This document shows positions 43,231-53,073 of a DNA stretch of 64,000 bases, piece by piece. Every line of letters starts with the position of its first letter. The stretch's first letter is position 1. The translations under genes were made by a program, and so were the position numbers. This DNA comes from Flavobacterium gyeonganense (lineage in GTDB: Bacteria; Bacteroidota; Bacteroidia; Flavobacteriales; Flavobacteriaceae): NCBI RefSeq assembly GCF_029625295.1, contig NZ_CP121112.1, positions 806,001 to 870,000 of the forward strand, given 5' to 3'. The notes below the pieces were generated by a model. The model ran no database searches, was not told where the DNA came from, and was given only the letters and a program-made list of their open reading frames with translations.

Positions 43231-44451
43231 CTAATTATTAATAGTCCCAGTCGTTATATATTTTTTCTTTTTTAAGTTCATAGTAAAAGCTAAAAAAACT
43301 ATCGGAATATGCTTCATATAAATATATGGATTCCCAGAACTTATAGATACCATAATGTTATACACACATAACAAAAATGCAAAAAGAGCAAGAATATTAG
43401 CTATGCTAAAATAACTTTTAATGGGAAAAATTAAAATTAACATGATATACATAAAAAGCCCAATTAATCCCATATCAAGGAAGGATTGCAAAAGCGGATT
43501 ATCAATCCATCTCGTCATATAACCTGCACCTAGGATGTAATTAAAAAAATCAAAATTATTATTTATATAGTTATAAGCCCATTCCCGAGCAGTATATCGG
43601 GCAATTGCAGAACCAGAAGAATCCCTAACTTCAGTATTTCCAAAGATGTTAAACACCCCACTATAAAATTCATATGTAAATTTATCAATAATTTTTTGCA
43701 AATCTTCAATGTTAATATAAGCCGCAATAAAAGCAATGAGTGTTAAAAGTAAAGTTTTAAAATATTGAAGAACTAAAGTTTTATTTACTGACCCTGTTTT
43801 ATATAAGTATGATATTGCTATAATTATAGCAACAAATACCGGTGTTCTTTTTGTGGACATAAACAGAACATATATATCTAATGCAAATACAATTGATAAG
43901 AAAATTTTAATGAATTTATTTTTAAAACGTAAGCATAATACACAGGCATAATTAATTATTGCTCCATTTGCTATAGTAAAAGCTTCAAGGGCATAATCCT
44001 GCTGGTCTTGTCTTAATTGCCACGCTTCTTCTCCAGTTACAAGACCTTTCCAAATAAAATAAGCCCCAAGAAACGTGCATAATGCTGAAATGTAAAAAGT
44101 AAACAATATAATTTTATCATATGTAGCATTATTTTTATTACTAGCGAGAGCTAATACTAGTAGAATAATATAAATATGAAAGCTCAGATATTGAGAATTC
44201 ATTCTAACTGAAAATAAGCCATAAAGGAGCATTAATAATTGATATCCAATTATAATGGTAAACCATTTATTGAAAGACGGTAACCTTCCTGCAAATAAAT
44301 TCTTATATGATAATATTAAGGCTACCGATAAAAACATAAATACTGGTGACCATTTTATAAAAGGAAATAAATAATTAAAATACATGCCTAACGGCACTCC
44401 TATAAGGGATAATGAAATGCCTAAATAAGTGAAAATTTCTTTTTTTGTCAT
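43231..44451 (-). CDS. Wzy-like O-antigen/capsule polymerase
   Basis: A 406-residue polytopic membrane protein with about 10-12 hydrophobic helices and one long periplasmic loop (after LIAFIAAYINIEDLQKIIDK, with YTAREWAYNYINNNFDFF). This is the plan of Wzy polymerases, which join lipid-linked repeat units in the periplasm. Wzy sequences vary greatly, so the assignment rests on topology, length and position between glycosyltransferase genes and near the flippase. An unexplained open stretch follows the stop codon at 43098-43253. Confidence 0.72.
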   Translation of the reverse strand: MTKKEIFTYLGISLSLIGVPLGMYFNYLFPFIKWSPVFMFLSVALILSYKNLFAGRLPSFNKWFTIIIGYQLLMLLYGLFSVRMNSQYLSFHIYIILLVLALASNKNNATYDKIILFTFYISALCTFLGAYFIWKGLVTGEEAWQLRQDQQDYALEAFTIANGAIINYACVLCLRFKNKFIKIFLSIVFALDIYVLFMSTKRTPVFVAIIIAISYLYKTGSVNKTLVLQYFKTLLLTLIAFIAAYINIEDLQKIIDKFTYEFYSGVFNIFGNTEVRDSSGSAIARYTAREWAYNYINNNFDFFNYILGAGYMTRWIDNPLLQSFLDMGLIGLFMYIMLILIFPIKSYFSIANILALFAFLLCVYNIMVSISSGNPYIYMKHIPIVFLAFTMNLKKKKYITTGTINN

Positions 44452-44458
44452 TTAAAGA

Positions 44459-45613
44459 TTAATTCAATAAAGATGTAGAAAAAACTTCAACAGTATGTTG
44501 AGAAGCAAACTCTACAGATAATGCCTCGTCATTACTATATTCGCCTAATCTTTCAATTCCTCTTGCAATTTCTATTGAAATTGGCTTATTTATAAGAACA
44601 CCCAATTTATACTTTTTAATTAGTTCTCCTATCAATCCTGAATCTGGTGCCAGAACACATTTATTTACAATACTTGCATGCCCCATAATACCGCTTGAAG
44701 CCTCAGCATTTTTATATGGCATTAAAACAGCGTAAGACTGTAAAAAAAGTGATTTTAGTCTTTCGTTTGAGACAAAAGTATTATCAAAAACTATAGTAAA
44801 ATTTATATTTTGTAAGGCGCTTAATTTTTCCCTAATGACATTTTCAATATCAAGTTTAGCTCTACCTACAATTAAAATTGCATATTCTTCAGTTTCTTTA
44901 TCATTTAAAAAATCAACAGAATCAATAATTTCATACGTACCCTTACGAGGATCTATAGAACCTGGATGCAATAATACTTTTTTATTTTTAGGAATATTAT
45001 AATAATCATAAATTTGAAAGTCATTATCTTCATCATAAACGGGAATTGGATCTGGAAGCATTTTAAATATATCTGTTCTAAATTCATTATTTAAATAATC
45101 AACCGTTTTTTGATCATTTAAAATGAATACACTAGTTATTTTTGGATTACGACTGTAAAATTTAGTTATTAAATATTTACGGTAATATTTTAATTTATCT
45201 TTTAATGTTGCTTTTTCCATTCTTAAAAACTGCAAAAACAAAATACCTTTTAATTTCGGGGATGGTCTTTTAAAAATTAGAGCAAGTTGAAAAATATTAA
45301 AATACAATAAAAATACTTCATTAACAGAAAACTTACTTGCGTATTGTTCTACTAATTCCAATTCAGCAAAAGAACGTTTTAGTAATGATAAATCATGTAT
45401 CTTTTTTATTACTGATTGTGGAATAAACTCCCATACTACTGAAGAGCATCCTTCTGATTCACTAATAATTTCAGGAAAAGCAATTTTTAACTCCTCTGAA
45501 ACAACAAAATAATAAACATCTTCAGAATGAAATTTAGATAAATGTTTTACTAAATGACTAATATATTCAGAATGGTGACCTGTTATTGCTGAATCGTAAA
45601 TTAATTTTACCAT
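44459..45613 (-). CDS. Glycosyltransferase (GT-B fold, family 4-like)
   Basis: A 384-residue protein with a GT-B-like pattern: LIYDSAITGHHSEYISHLV at the N-terminus and later KKVLLHPGSIDPRKGTYEI, AILIVGRAKLDIENVIREKL and the end region AVLMPYKNAEASSGIMGHAS. The last motif corresponds to the donor-phosphate-binding region of family 4 enzymes. Sugar and linkage are unknown. It overlaps the next upstream gene by 7 bases, so the two are co-translated. Confidence 0.75.
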   Translation of the reverse strand: MVKLIYDSAITGHHSEYISHLVKHLSKFHSEDVYYFVVSEELKIAFPEIISESEGCSSVVWEFIPQSVIKKIHDLSLLKRSFAELELVEQYASKFSVNEVFLLYFNIFQLALIFKRPSPKLKGILFLQFLRMEKATLKDKLKYYRKYLITKFYSRNPKITSVFILNDQKTVDYLNNEFRTDIFKMLPDPIPVYDEDNDFQIYDYYNIPKNKKVLLHPGSIDPRKGTYEIIDSVDFLNDKETEEYAILIVGRAKLDIENVIREKLSALQNINFTIVFDNTFVSNERLKSLFLQSYAVLMPYKNAEASSGIMGHASIVNKCVLAPDSGLIGELIKKYKLGVLINKPISIEIARGIERLGEYSNDEALSVEFASQHTVEVFSTSLLN

Positions 45614-46440
45614 CGTTTATACAAATTAAGGGAGAATAAAAACCTCTTTAATGAAAACTTTAAAAAGTACTTCAACGGATGTACTTTCCTATTGGATAAA
45701 ATATAATTTTTAAATTTATAATTATTTAAATTTTTAGAAGCTTCATCATATACCCAATTTTTCCCTTTTAAGTATTGTCTTGGAAAAAAACCGTAGTCTG
45801 ACAAATCTCCTTCAACTTGTACAATATTGGATTTTTTTACCAGTAAACTAAATATAGATTGATCATGGCGATGTGCAATAAATTCTGGATAATTTTCCTT
45901 ACCTAACACATTAGCCAAATCAGTTACAATTCTTTCGTCTAAACATGCTGTTGTATACTCATCAATAAAATTAACTGCTTCAGAAGTCTTTTTTATTAAA
46001 ATAAAAGTAGCCAATATTTGAGCTGTATCGCTTTTTTCCTCACAGTCAGCATCTAAAAATAGAAATACATCTCGTTTAGTCCACTGTTTTTCAATAAGCG
46101 GCAACTTAAAAGCTAATATATCTTTCTGTATATCATCTAAAAATTTAGCAAGTATTTTCAAATCCTTTAGAATTAAAGCGCCACTATCCGAATAAAATAA
46201 AAAATCATTTTCCTCAATTTCTAAAAGTGCTTTTTTTATTATATATGGTTTCCAGAAGTAATTTCCAAAACCTTTAGTGTACTTTTTAAAACCAGGATAT
46301 TTTTCTAAGTAATCTTTAATATCATCAGGAGTGTAAGAAATAACGTTATCTGCTTTTCCAAGATATCTCGCTGAAAATGAATTCCATCTTTGTTGCAAAG
46401 TAAAATCACTATTCCCAAAATTAACAACTGTAAGCTTCAT
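45607..46440 (-). CDS. Putative glycosyltransferase, unassigned family
   Basis: A 277-residue protein without signal peptide. It starts MKLTVVNFGNSDFTLQQRWN. Two features suggest a GT-A-type transferase: GNYFWKPYIIKKALLEIEEN followed by the acidic DFLFYSDSGALIL (DxD-like), and HRHDQSIFSLLVKK further on. The C-terminus is basic and aromatic (KFSLKRFLFSLNLYKRW), as if to lie on the membrane. I cannot place it in a named family. It lies between a GT-B gene (7-base overlap) and an acyltransferase gene, within the capsule locus. Confidence 0.6.
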   Translation of the reverse strand: MKLTVVNFGNSDFTLQQRWNSFSARYLGKADNVISYTPDDIKDYLEKYPGFKKYTKGFGNYFWKPYIIKKALLEIEENDFLFYSDSGALILKDLKILAKFLDDIQKDILAFKLPLIEKQWTKRDVFLFLDADCEEKSDTAQILATFILIKKTSEAVNFIDEYTTACLDERIVTDLANVLGKENYPEFIAHRHDQSIFSLLVKKSNIVQVEGDLSDYGFFPRQYLKGKNWVYDEASKNLNNYKFKNYILSNRKVHPLKYFLKFSLKRFLFSLNLYKRW

Positions 46441-46498
46441 TCTTTTTATCCTTTAATCCTTCTTTATGTTAGATAGCATTAACTTGCTCCTTCTTTTA

Positions 46499-47212
46499 TT
46501 ACATCCTCTGTATATCCCACTTAATATTCCTTTTAATTACTGTAGCTGGAATTCCTGCAGCAATTGCGTTTCTATCTATATCTTTTGTTACAATACTACC
46601 GGAGGCGATTACAGAGTTTTCCCCTATAGTAACTCCCTTCATAACCAATACTCTATTACAAATCCACACATTGTTCTCAATGATAATTGGCCTATCCGGA
46701 TTAAGTCTTTTATTGGTTTCTACATCTAGTATTGAATGTGTATCAGAAGCCCATAACTCTGCGTTTTCTGCAAAAATGCATTCATTACCTATCTCAATTT
46801 TATTTCCTAAACCAGCAACTAAAATCCTATTATTATTAAATCCAGTATTATTTCCTACAACAACACTTGTATTAGAATCTAATAATTCAAACTTACTATT
46901 TTTTATTATCCTATTTCCCTTAATTTTAATAGTGCAATTACTTCCTATTATAATAAACTTACAATTATGTATTCGTACGCCTTCAGCAAATTCTATTGTA
47001 TTATTATTTCCATCAGAAAAGATATTTGACTTTATAATCCTGCTTGAATTTATCGTTATTTTTAAATTGCCCTTATTAATTACTTTAGCATAGAAAATGC
47101 TTTTTGTTGAATTAATTTGCAAGTTTTTTTTCAGACAGCTAAGCAAAAATGAATTACAAGATGAAAGTATACGTAATAAAATGGTAACGTTTTTTTTAAC
47201 CTTTTCTACCAT
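46499..47212 (-). CDS. Left-handed beta-helix acyltransferase
   Basis: A 237-residue acyltransferase. The first 70 residues show no repeats. Then hexapeptide repeats follow: IHNCKFIIIGSNCTIKIKGN, VVVGNNTGFNNNRILVAGLG, IGNECIFAENAELWASDTH, IIIENNVWICNRVLVMKGVT and IGENSVIASGSIVTKDIDR, closing with IAAGIPATVIKRN. The pattern SDTHSILD near the middle is typical of O-acetyltransferases of surface glycans. It overlaps the GT2 gene upstream by 17 bases. Confidence 0.82.
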   Translation of the reverse strand: MVEKVKKNVTILLRILSSCNSFLLSCLKKNLQINSTKSIFYAKVINKGNLKITINSSRIIKSNIFSDGNNNTIEFAEGVRIHNCKFIIIGSNCTIKIKGNRIIKNSKFELLDSNTSVVVGNNTGFNNNRILVAGLGNKIEIGNECIFAENAELWASDTHSILDVETNKRLNPDRPIIIENNVWICNRVLVMKGVTIGENSVIASGSIVTKDIDRNAIAAGIPATVIKRNIKWDIQRM

Positions 47213-48383
47213 TTATTTTTGATTTTAATCTTTTAAGTAATTTCATTTTAACTAATACAAAAAGTTTGTTTAATGAAGTAATATTATGATCGTAATTTAT
47301 AATTAAATCAACATTTGAATTAATTTTATTATTCTGAGATATAGATATATCATATAAAAAGATCTGATTACCTTGATTCTGTGCTATTACATTTGCATCA
47401 TGAGGCCTAAGATTAAGTCCATAGGATTCAACAATTTTATATTGCAAAGATGCTGTTGTCAACCAGTATTTATTATTTTTTAAATTTTTTTTTGTAGCAT
47501 ATAAATCAACGCATACATCATTTTCCCATTTTAGATCTGAAATAGAAATATAATTTTGAATGTTCTGAAGTTCAAAAAAACCATCGTAGCAAATAGCTTC
47601 ATGTATTTTTGGAAATCTATCCATATTTTTTGAAAACATATCCAGATGTACTTGACATGAATTATTTACATCATCATTATTATGAGTGCCTACATCATGG
47701 AAATTAGTTGAAAAAGAAAAATATGGGTATACAAAATATTTGTTAGTTTCAGACAAATATTTTATATAATACTTAAGCCAGGAGCTTTCTGGCCAACCTA
47801 ATACAAATGCAGGCAAATCTACTCTTTCATCCTTATTCCACTCTAATCTATTTTCATACCACTTCATAAAGTCTAACCACATAGATTTGGACCAACATTG
47901 CCCCCAAGATTGCGCAAATTGCAAAAAGAAAACATCAAAATTATTATGTAAAGGTTGAAATGGCCTATTATTATTAGGGTTTTTCTCATGTTTATAAAGT
48001 GATATTCCACCTATATAATCCTTATCTCCATAAAATGCTAAAGAATTAAACGAATAACTATAATATTTAGGAGATACATATATATCATCTTCCAACATAA
48101 TAATTGAATCATAAACATTAACCAAATTTCCGCAGCTAATTACATGTTTTCTTAAACCTAAATTTTCTTTATGCTCGATAATCTTTTTTTCTCCAAATGG
48201 CCATCTAAATTCATCGGCTATTTTCACAACTTCTGTATGGTTATCAGAATCCTGATAATCGATACTAATTATCAAATTTATATTCTCGTTTTCTGGATAT
48301 TCAGCTTTTCTAAGAGAAGATAAAACTCGTTTTAAGGAATTTGGTCTGTTAAATGTTACTACTATTACGGCGGGTCTTGTCAT
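47196..48383 (-). CDS. Glycosyltransferase of GNT-I-like / family 2 plan
   Basis: A 395-residue enzyme. The N-terminal GT-A core has PAVIVVTFNRPNSLKRVLSS, INLIISIDYQDSDNHTE and IIMLEDDIYVSPKYY, with EDD as the likely metal-binding motif. The middle segment QFAQSWGQCWSKSMWLDFMK resembles the acceptor region of GNT-I-type transferases. The C-terminal third is unassigned. It would add a sugar of the repeat unit. It lies next to a gap that holds a gene remnant (48530-48718). Confidence 0.75.
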   Translation of the reverse strand: MTRPAVIVVTFNRPNSLKRVLSSLRKAEYPENENINLIISIDYQDSDNHTEVVKIADEFRWPFGEKKIIEHKENLGLRKHVISCGNLVNVYDSIIMLEDDIYVSPKYYSYSFNSLAFYGDKDYIGGISLYKHEKNPNNNRPFQPLHNNFDVFFLQFAQSWGQCWSKSMWLDFMKWYENRLEWNKDERVDLPAFVLGWPESSWLKYYIKYLSETNKYFVYPYFSFSTNFHDVGTHNNDDVNNSCQVHLDMFSKNMDRFPKIHEAICYDGFFELQNIQNYISISDLKWENDVCVDLYATKKNLKNNKYWLTTASLQYKIVESYGLNLRPHDANVIAQNQGNQIFLYDISISQNNKINSNVDLIINYDHNITSLNKLFVLVKMKLLKRLKSKINGRKG

Positions 48384-48732
48384 TTCACAATTTTTTAATT
48401 ATCAATAACGAATCATTTTTTAGTAATAATCTTAAGACAATATGTTTGATTCATTAAATTCTTAACTACAACTCTTCTTTTATCTATATTTTATTAAAAT
48501 TTTTAAATATCTCACAACTAATAAGATATCTATTTTAGAATTGAGCTGTTTAAATAATAATCATTAGATGCAAAAATAATATCCATATATTCTAATTTAC
48601 TTGATTTCAATATATCTTACATAGCCAACATCTGCACATTTTGGAAAACTCAAATTCATTTTTCACATAAACCAGCTAAAATATCAAAGTTAAATACCTC
48701 ATGCTCAGCGTTTATTAATTAGAATTAATAAA
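48384..48732. other. 349-base gap behind the flippase
   Basis: No intact ORF. The upper part (48530-48718) contains the remnant annotated separately. The lower part (48384-48529) is AT-rich, and I see nothing in it. Confidence 0.5.
48530..48718 (-). pseudogene. Remnant of a C-terminal protein fragment (methyltransferase-like)
   Basis: About 62 codons of protein-like sequence without a start, beginning 14 bases after the flippase stop. The pieces are LINAEHEVFNFDILAGLCEK (48718 to about 48659) and, one base later, MNLSFPKCADVGYVRYIEIK. After a further shift comes KLEYMDIIFASNDYYLNSSI. An extra A at the A5 run 48659-48663 joins the first two; the second break does not fit a simple homopolymer error. 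The AEHEVFNFDIL pattern resembles C-termini of SAM-dependent methyltransferases found in capsule loci, but I am not sure. Best read as the tail of a gene lost by deletion. Confidence 0.45.
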
Positions 48733-50159
48733 TTATTTAGATCCAATTTTTCTAAATCGGGTTATCAAAAGAATTCTATTACTTGGATAGCTTATCCAAC
48801 ATAGACTAAGAACTAAACAGCTAATTGCAAATTTTTCAATTAATGAATAAAAAATATTTTCAATTATTAAGTTACTGTTAAAACAAAGAATAACAGCTAA
48901 TAAAATAGCAAAAAAAACTGGTTTAATAAATAGCTTCATAAAAATAGCAAAAGAGCTTTTTAATGCAATTTTAACCAGAACAATAAATATATTTAAAAAG
49001 CCTAAAATAAAAGCCATTAATAAACCATAACATACATATATCATATCTTTCATATAAAATATACCAAAACATATACCAGAAACCATAAAAATGGAATGCA
49101 AAACACCGGTGAAAAATAGTAGATCTGTTCGATTAGCAGCTTGAAAAATAGATCCAGAACTAGACAATACTACTTGAATCCCGACCGTTAATGATAAAAC
49201 CTTAAATATAGGAATGCTTTGCTGCCATTGAAGTCCAAACAAAATATTGATCAAATCTGATGCTGAAAAAAAAGAAAAACAGATAAAGGGAAACCAATTA
49301 TAGCTAAAAGTTGAACAACTCTACAATATGATGAAAATATCTTTGATTTGTCATTTTGAAATTCTGATAAAACCGGGAAAAGAACAGGTGTAATTACATG
49401 TGTTAAATTTTGAACAGGCATCAACATTAACTGATATGATTTATTATAATAACCAAGAGGCGAAGCTCCAAAATATCTACCAATCAATAAATTATCGGCA
49501 TTTCTAGAAAAATAATTGATAAAATTAAACATAAACTGATAAACAGAGAATTTTAGAATTTTCTTAAGAGAAGATAGTTTAATATTAAATGTAACTTTAA
49601 TCGGTACTAAAATAAAAAAAGACAAAAAAGAAAGGAAAGCATCTAAAATACTTTTGTAAATCAATGAATAGTAGCTATAACCATTCAAAGCAAAAAATAC
49701 TGCCATACCACCACTAAATAACTGTATAAGTAAACTTATTACTGCTATCTTTTTAAAAAGTAATTTTTTAGTACATAAAGCCTTGGGGACTATTGAAAAA
49801 GAATAAAACAAAACACATATAGATAATAATCTTGAAATATTAATTAATTGTTGGTTAGAATAAAAATCAGCAATCATTGGAGCTAATAAGAAAAATAATA
49901 GAGCAAATACAGATCCAAAAATTAATGAAAGCGAAAAAAGTGATTTTATATCTTTATCATTCAAATTTTGATTCTGGATAATAGCTGGACCAAATCCAAA
50001 ATCACTTAACATATTGAAAAATGTTATAAAAATTATGACTATAGCTACAATACCAAACTCAGTTGGAGATAATAATCTTGATAGTATTGCACCAATACCA
50101 ATTGATATTAAAATTGATGAATATTTTGATATGGCAGTATAAAAGACTCCCCATATCAT
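48733..50159 (-). pseudogene. Wzx-type polysaccharide flippase, frame broken at 49266-49273
   Basis: A flippase of the MATE/polysaccharide transporter group that moves the lipid-linked repeat unit across the inner membrane. The first part (ATG at 50159) has IGIGAILSRLLSPTEFGIVA and GFGPAIIQNQNLNDKDI, with about eight helices, and ends early at 49251. The second part has WQQSIPIFKVLSLTVG and further helices. Adding one base at the A8 run 49266-49273 gives VFLFFSASDLINILFGL across the join, the normal family sequence, and one protein of about 475 residues with 12-14 helices. I therefore consider the gene intact. It is the partner of the Wzy-like gene. Confidence 0.8.
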
Positions 50160-50188
50160 TTTTTTTAGTCGACATCGATTATTTAATA

Positions 50189-50920
50189 TTAATCATTATT
50201 AGTTCTATCGTGTATTACGTTGTTGCTTTTTGAAACTACTACCTTATTTTTATCAATTATACAATTTGAGAGGGTAGTCCTGTATCCAATAACACATGAA
50301 TTTTTAATTTCAACACCTTTCAATATTGCAACTTCCCTCCCAATCCAGCAATCATTCGCTATTGAAACAGGCTTTGTACTAGGCTTCTCAAATTCATATC
50401 CAAATATTGGATAAAAATTATTTGTTAAATCTCTTCTTTTTGAATCAGGATAGATGTTATGAGTATTTGTATCCCAAATTAAACATTTGTAAGAAATCTG
50501 ATTGTAATCACCAATAACTACACGCTCATCCGCTCTGATTTCTGTTTCTTCATTAATATTATTATGACAACCAATACTTAATATACTGTCAAATCTACTC
50601 CAAATCGCACATCTAATACGATTAAAATCTCCCATAGAGAAAGAACCATTTATTGTTATAAAAATCTTAGAAGACAAATATCCATTATCAATAATATTAT
50701 ATTTCCCAATATCAACTTTACCTTTTATTTTCATATTGACATTCTTAATAACTGTATTATCATCAATATGTAATGTCGAATTTTCGAATATAACAATTTT
50801 CGAATTTTCAATTGTAACATTTTTACCAATATATATTTTAGATTTTTTATGACCTCTTACTATAGACTTAGTAAATAGAAATCTAAATTTAATTTCAAAA
50901 AATTTAAGTATCTTGTTCAA
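50189..50920 (-). CDS. Left-handed beta-helix acyltransferase
   Basis: A 243-residue acyltransferase with a hexapeptide-repeat core: IYIGKNVTIENSKIVIFEN, LHIDDNTVIKNVNMKIKG, GDFNRIRCAIWSRFDSILS and, nearer the end, ISIANDCWIGREVAILKGVE with SCVIGYRTTLSNC. IWDTNTHNIYPDSKRR matches the loop before the active site in surface-glycan O-acetyltransferases. It has no fixed target. It is the first gene after gmd in the operon order and probably modifies one sugar of the repeat unit. Confidence 0.8.
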   Translation of the reverse strand: MNKILKFFEIKFRFLFTKSIVRGHKKSKIYIGKNVTIENSKIVIFENSTLHIDDNTVIKNVNMKIKGKVDIGKYNIIDNGYLSSKIFITINGSFSMGDFNRIRCAIWSRFDSILSIGCHNNINEETEIRADERVVIGDYNQISYKCLIWDTNTHNIYPDSKRRDLTNNFYPIFGYEFEKPSTKPVSIANDCWIGREVAILKGVEIKNSCVIGYRTTLSNCIIDKNKVVVSKSNNVIHDRTNND

Positions 50921-50958
50921 AACTATTTATTAAAATATTTAGTTCAAATTAGACTTCT

Positions 50959-52041
50959 TTAAAACAACTTCAAATCGCTTGCCACCATTTCTTTCACCAA
51001 AGCAGCCAAATCATATTGAGGTTTCCACCCTAGTTTTGTCTTAGATTTAGTAGGATCCCCAATTAACAAATCTACTTCTGTAGGTCGGTAATATTCCGGA
51101 TCTACACGGACTACCACCTTACCTATTTCCAACTGATAAAGTGGATTATTACAAGATGCTACTTTAGCCACTTCATTTTCGTTTTCTCCCTCAAAAGTTA
51201 ACGTTACTCCTATCTCTGCAAAAGCCATGATTACAAAATCTCTAATATAGGTTGTAACTCCTGTTGCGATTACATAATCTTCCGGTGTATCTTGTTGTAA
51301 AATTCTCCACATTGCTTCAACATAATCCTTTGCATGTCCCCAGTCCCTTTGTGAATTTAGGTTTCCTAGATAAAGACAATCCTGTTTTCCTTTTGCAATA
51401 GCTGCTGTCGCCATCGTAATTTTTCGGGTTACAAAAGTTTCACCACGTCTTGGAGACTCGTGATTGAACAAAATACCATTACAGGCAAACATATTATAAG
51501 CTTCACGGTAATTTTTTGTTATCCAGAAACCGTAAATTTTAGCTGCTCCATATGGAGAACGAGGATAAAAAGGTGAATTTTCATCATAGAAGCCTTTGTC
51601 ATTTTTATTTTCTGCCATACCGCCATAAAGCTCGGAAGTAGAAGCCTGATAGATTCTGGTTTTTTCACATAATCCCAGGATTCTTACTGCTTCTAATATT
51701 CTTAAGGTACCTATACCGTCCACATTCGCAACATATTCTGGAGAATCAAAAGAAACTTTTACATGAGACATAGCCCCTAAATTATATATTTCATCAGGCT
51801 GCACTTCCTGAATTATTCTAATAATATTGGTTGAATCTGTCAAGTCACCATAATGCAACTTAAAATCTACATGTGATTCATGCTGATCCTGATAAATATG
51901 ATCAATTCGCTGTGTATTAAAAGAAGATGCACGTCTTTTCACTCCGTGTACCTGATATCCTTTTCCTAATAATAATTCTGCTAAATAAGATCCGTCCTGA
52001 CCTGTGATTCCTGTTATAAGGGCTACTTTTTGTGTACTCAT
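50959..52041 (-). CDS. gmd: GDP-mannose 4,6-dehydratase
   Basis: A 360-residue SDR enzyme that turns GDP-mannose into GDP-4-keto-6-deoxymannose. The NADP-binding start [54 protein letters not shown] and the active-site YGAAK ([12 protein letters not shown]) are all present. [14 protein letters not shown] is a further Gmd signature. With fcl next to it, the product is led to GDP-L-fucose or a related sugar, so the polysaccharide probably contains fucose or a derivative. Confidence 0.95.
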   Translation of the reverse strand: MSTQKVALITGITGQDGSYLAELLLGKGYQVHGVKRRASSFNTQRIDHIYQDQHESHVDFKLHYGDLTDSTNIIRIIQEVQPDEIYNLGAMSHVKVSFDSPEYVANVDGIGTLRILEAVRILGLCEKTRIYQASTSELYGGMAENKNDKGFYDENSPFYPRSPYGAAKIYGFWITKNYREAYNMFACNGILFNHESPRRGETFVTRKITMATAAIAKGKQDCLYLGNLNSQRDWGHAKDYVEAMWRILQQDTPEDYVIATGVTTYIRDFVIMAFAEIGVTLTFEGENENEVAKVASCNNPLYQLEIGKVVVRVDPEYYRPTEVDLLIGDPTKSKTKLGWKPQYDLAALVKEMVASDLKLF

Positions 52042-52117
52042 TTATTGTTTTTTTAGTTACATTTCTTTTCAAGTTAAGATATTACATTCTTAATTCCTAA
52101 CTTTTATTAATCTAAAA

Positions 52118-53068
52118 CTACATTTTTACTTGCTTAAAAGCGTCTTTATTTCCCAAAAACCAATTATACGTCTTTTGGATTCCTTCTTCTAAATTTATTT
52201 TATGCTTCCATCCTAAATGATGCATTTTTGAAACATCCATTAGTTTTCTAGGAGTTCCATCTGGTTTTGTTGAATCCCATTTAATTTCTCCTGTATGGCC
52301 TGTAATCTTTTGAATGGTTTCTGCCAAATGCTTAATGGTTAAATCTTCACCTGTACCAACATTATATAAATAATCCGGTAATTTGTTTTCTAAAGCAAAA
52401 ACAACTGCCTGAGCCATATCATCCACGAATAAAAACTCACGCATTGGAGTACCGCTGCCCCAAAGTGTTACAGGGGCATGATTATTTTCTTTAGCTTCAT
52501 GAAACTTACGAATCATTGCCGGCAAAACATGAGAGGTATTTAAATCAAAATTATCGTGTGTACCATATAAATTGGTTGGCATTAAACTCACATAATCTTT
52601 TCCAAATTGATTTCTAATTGCCTGACAGGCTTTTACACCCGTTATTTTAGCAATTGCATACCATTCATTCGTTGGCTCTAAAGTATCCGTCAAAAGATAA
52701 TCTTCTTTTAAAGGCTGTGGTGCTAATTTTGGATAAATGCATGAACTTCCTAAAAAAATAAATTTTTCAACATTATTTTGTAAAGCTGAATCGATCAGAT
52801 TATTCTGGATTTGCATATTCTCCATAATGAACTGGTAAGGATAATCATTGTTGGCTAGTATTCCACCAACTCTTGCTGCTGCATCAATAATTACTTCGGG
52901 TTTTTCTTTAGCAAAAAAATCACGAACAGCTTGTTGATTGCGAAGATCAAGGTCTTTACTCGAAACCCCTATCAGATTTGTAAATCCTTTATCAGCAAGA
53001 ATTCTCCAAATTGCACTTCCTACCATTCCTTTATGGCCTGCAATATAAATTTTTGTATTACTTTTCAT
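52118..53068 (-). CDS. fcl: GDP-L-fucose synthase
   Basis: A 316-residue epimerase-reductase that makes GDP-L-fucose from the Gmd product. IYIAGHKGMVGSAIWRIL is the NADPH-binding start. FLGSSCIYPKLAPQPLKEDY carries the catalytic Ser-Cys region. YAIAKITGVKACQA has the YxxxK pair and NLYGTHDNFD the catalytic His. VLPAMIRKFHEAK follows. It lies 76 bases upstream of gmd and 5 bases downstream of the nucleotidyltransferase gene. Confidence 0.95.
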   Translation of the reverse strand: MKSNTKIYIAGHKGMVGSAIWRILADKGFTNLIGVSSKDLDLRNQQAVRDFFAKEKPEVIIDAAARVGGILANNDYPYQFIMENMQIQNNLIDSALQNNVEKFIFLGSSCIYPKLAPQPLKEDYLLTDTLEPTNEWYAIAKITGVKACQAIRNQFGKDYVSLMPTNLYGTHDNFDLNTSHVLPAMIRKFHEAKENNHAPVTLWGSGTPMREFLFVDDMAQAVVFALENKLPDYLYNVGTGEDLTIKHLAETIQKITGHTGEIKWDSTKPDGTPRKLMDVSKMHHLGWKHKINLEEGIQKTYNWFLGNKDAFKQVKM

Positions 53069-53073
53069 GTTAC

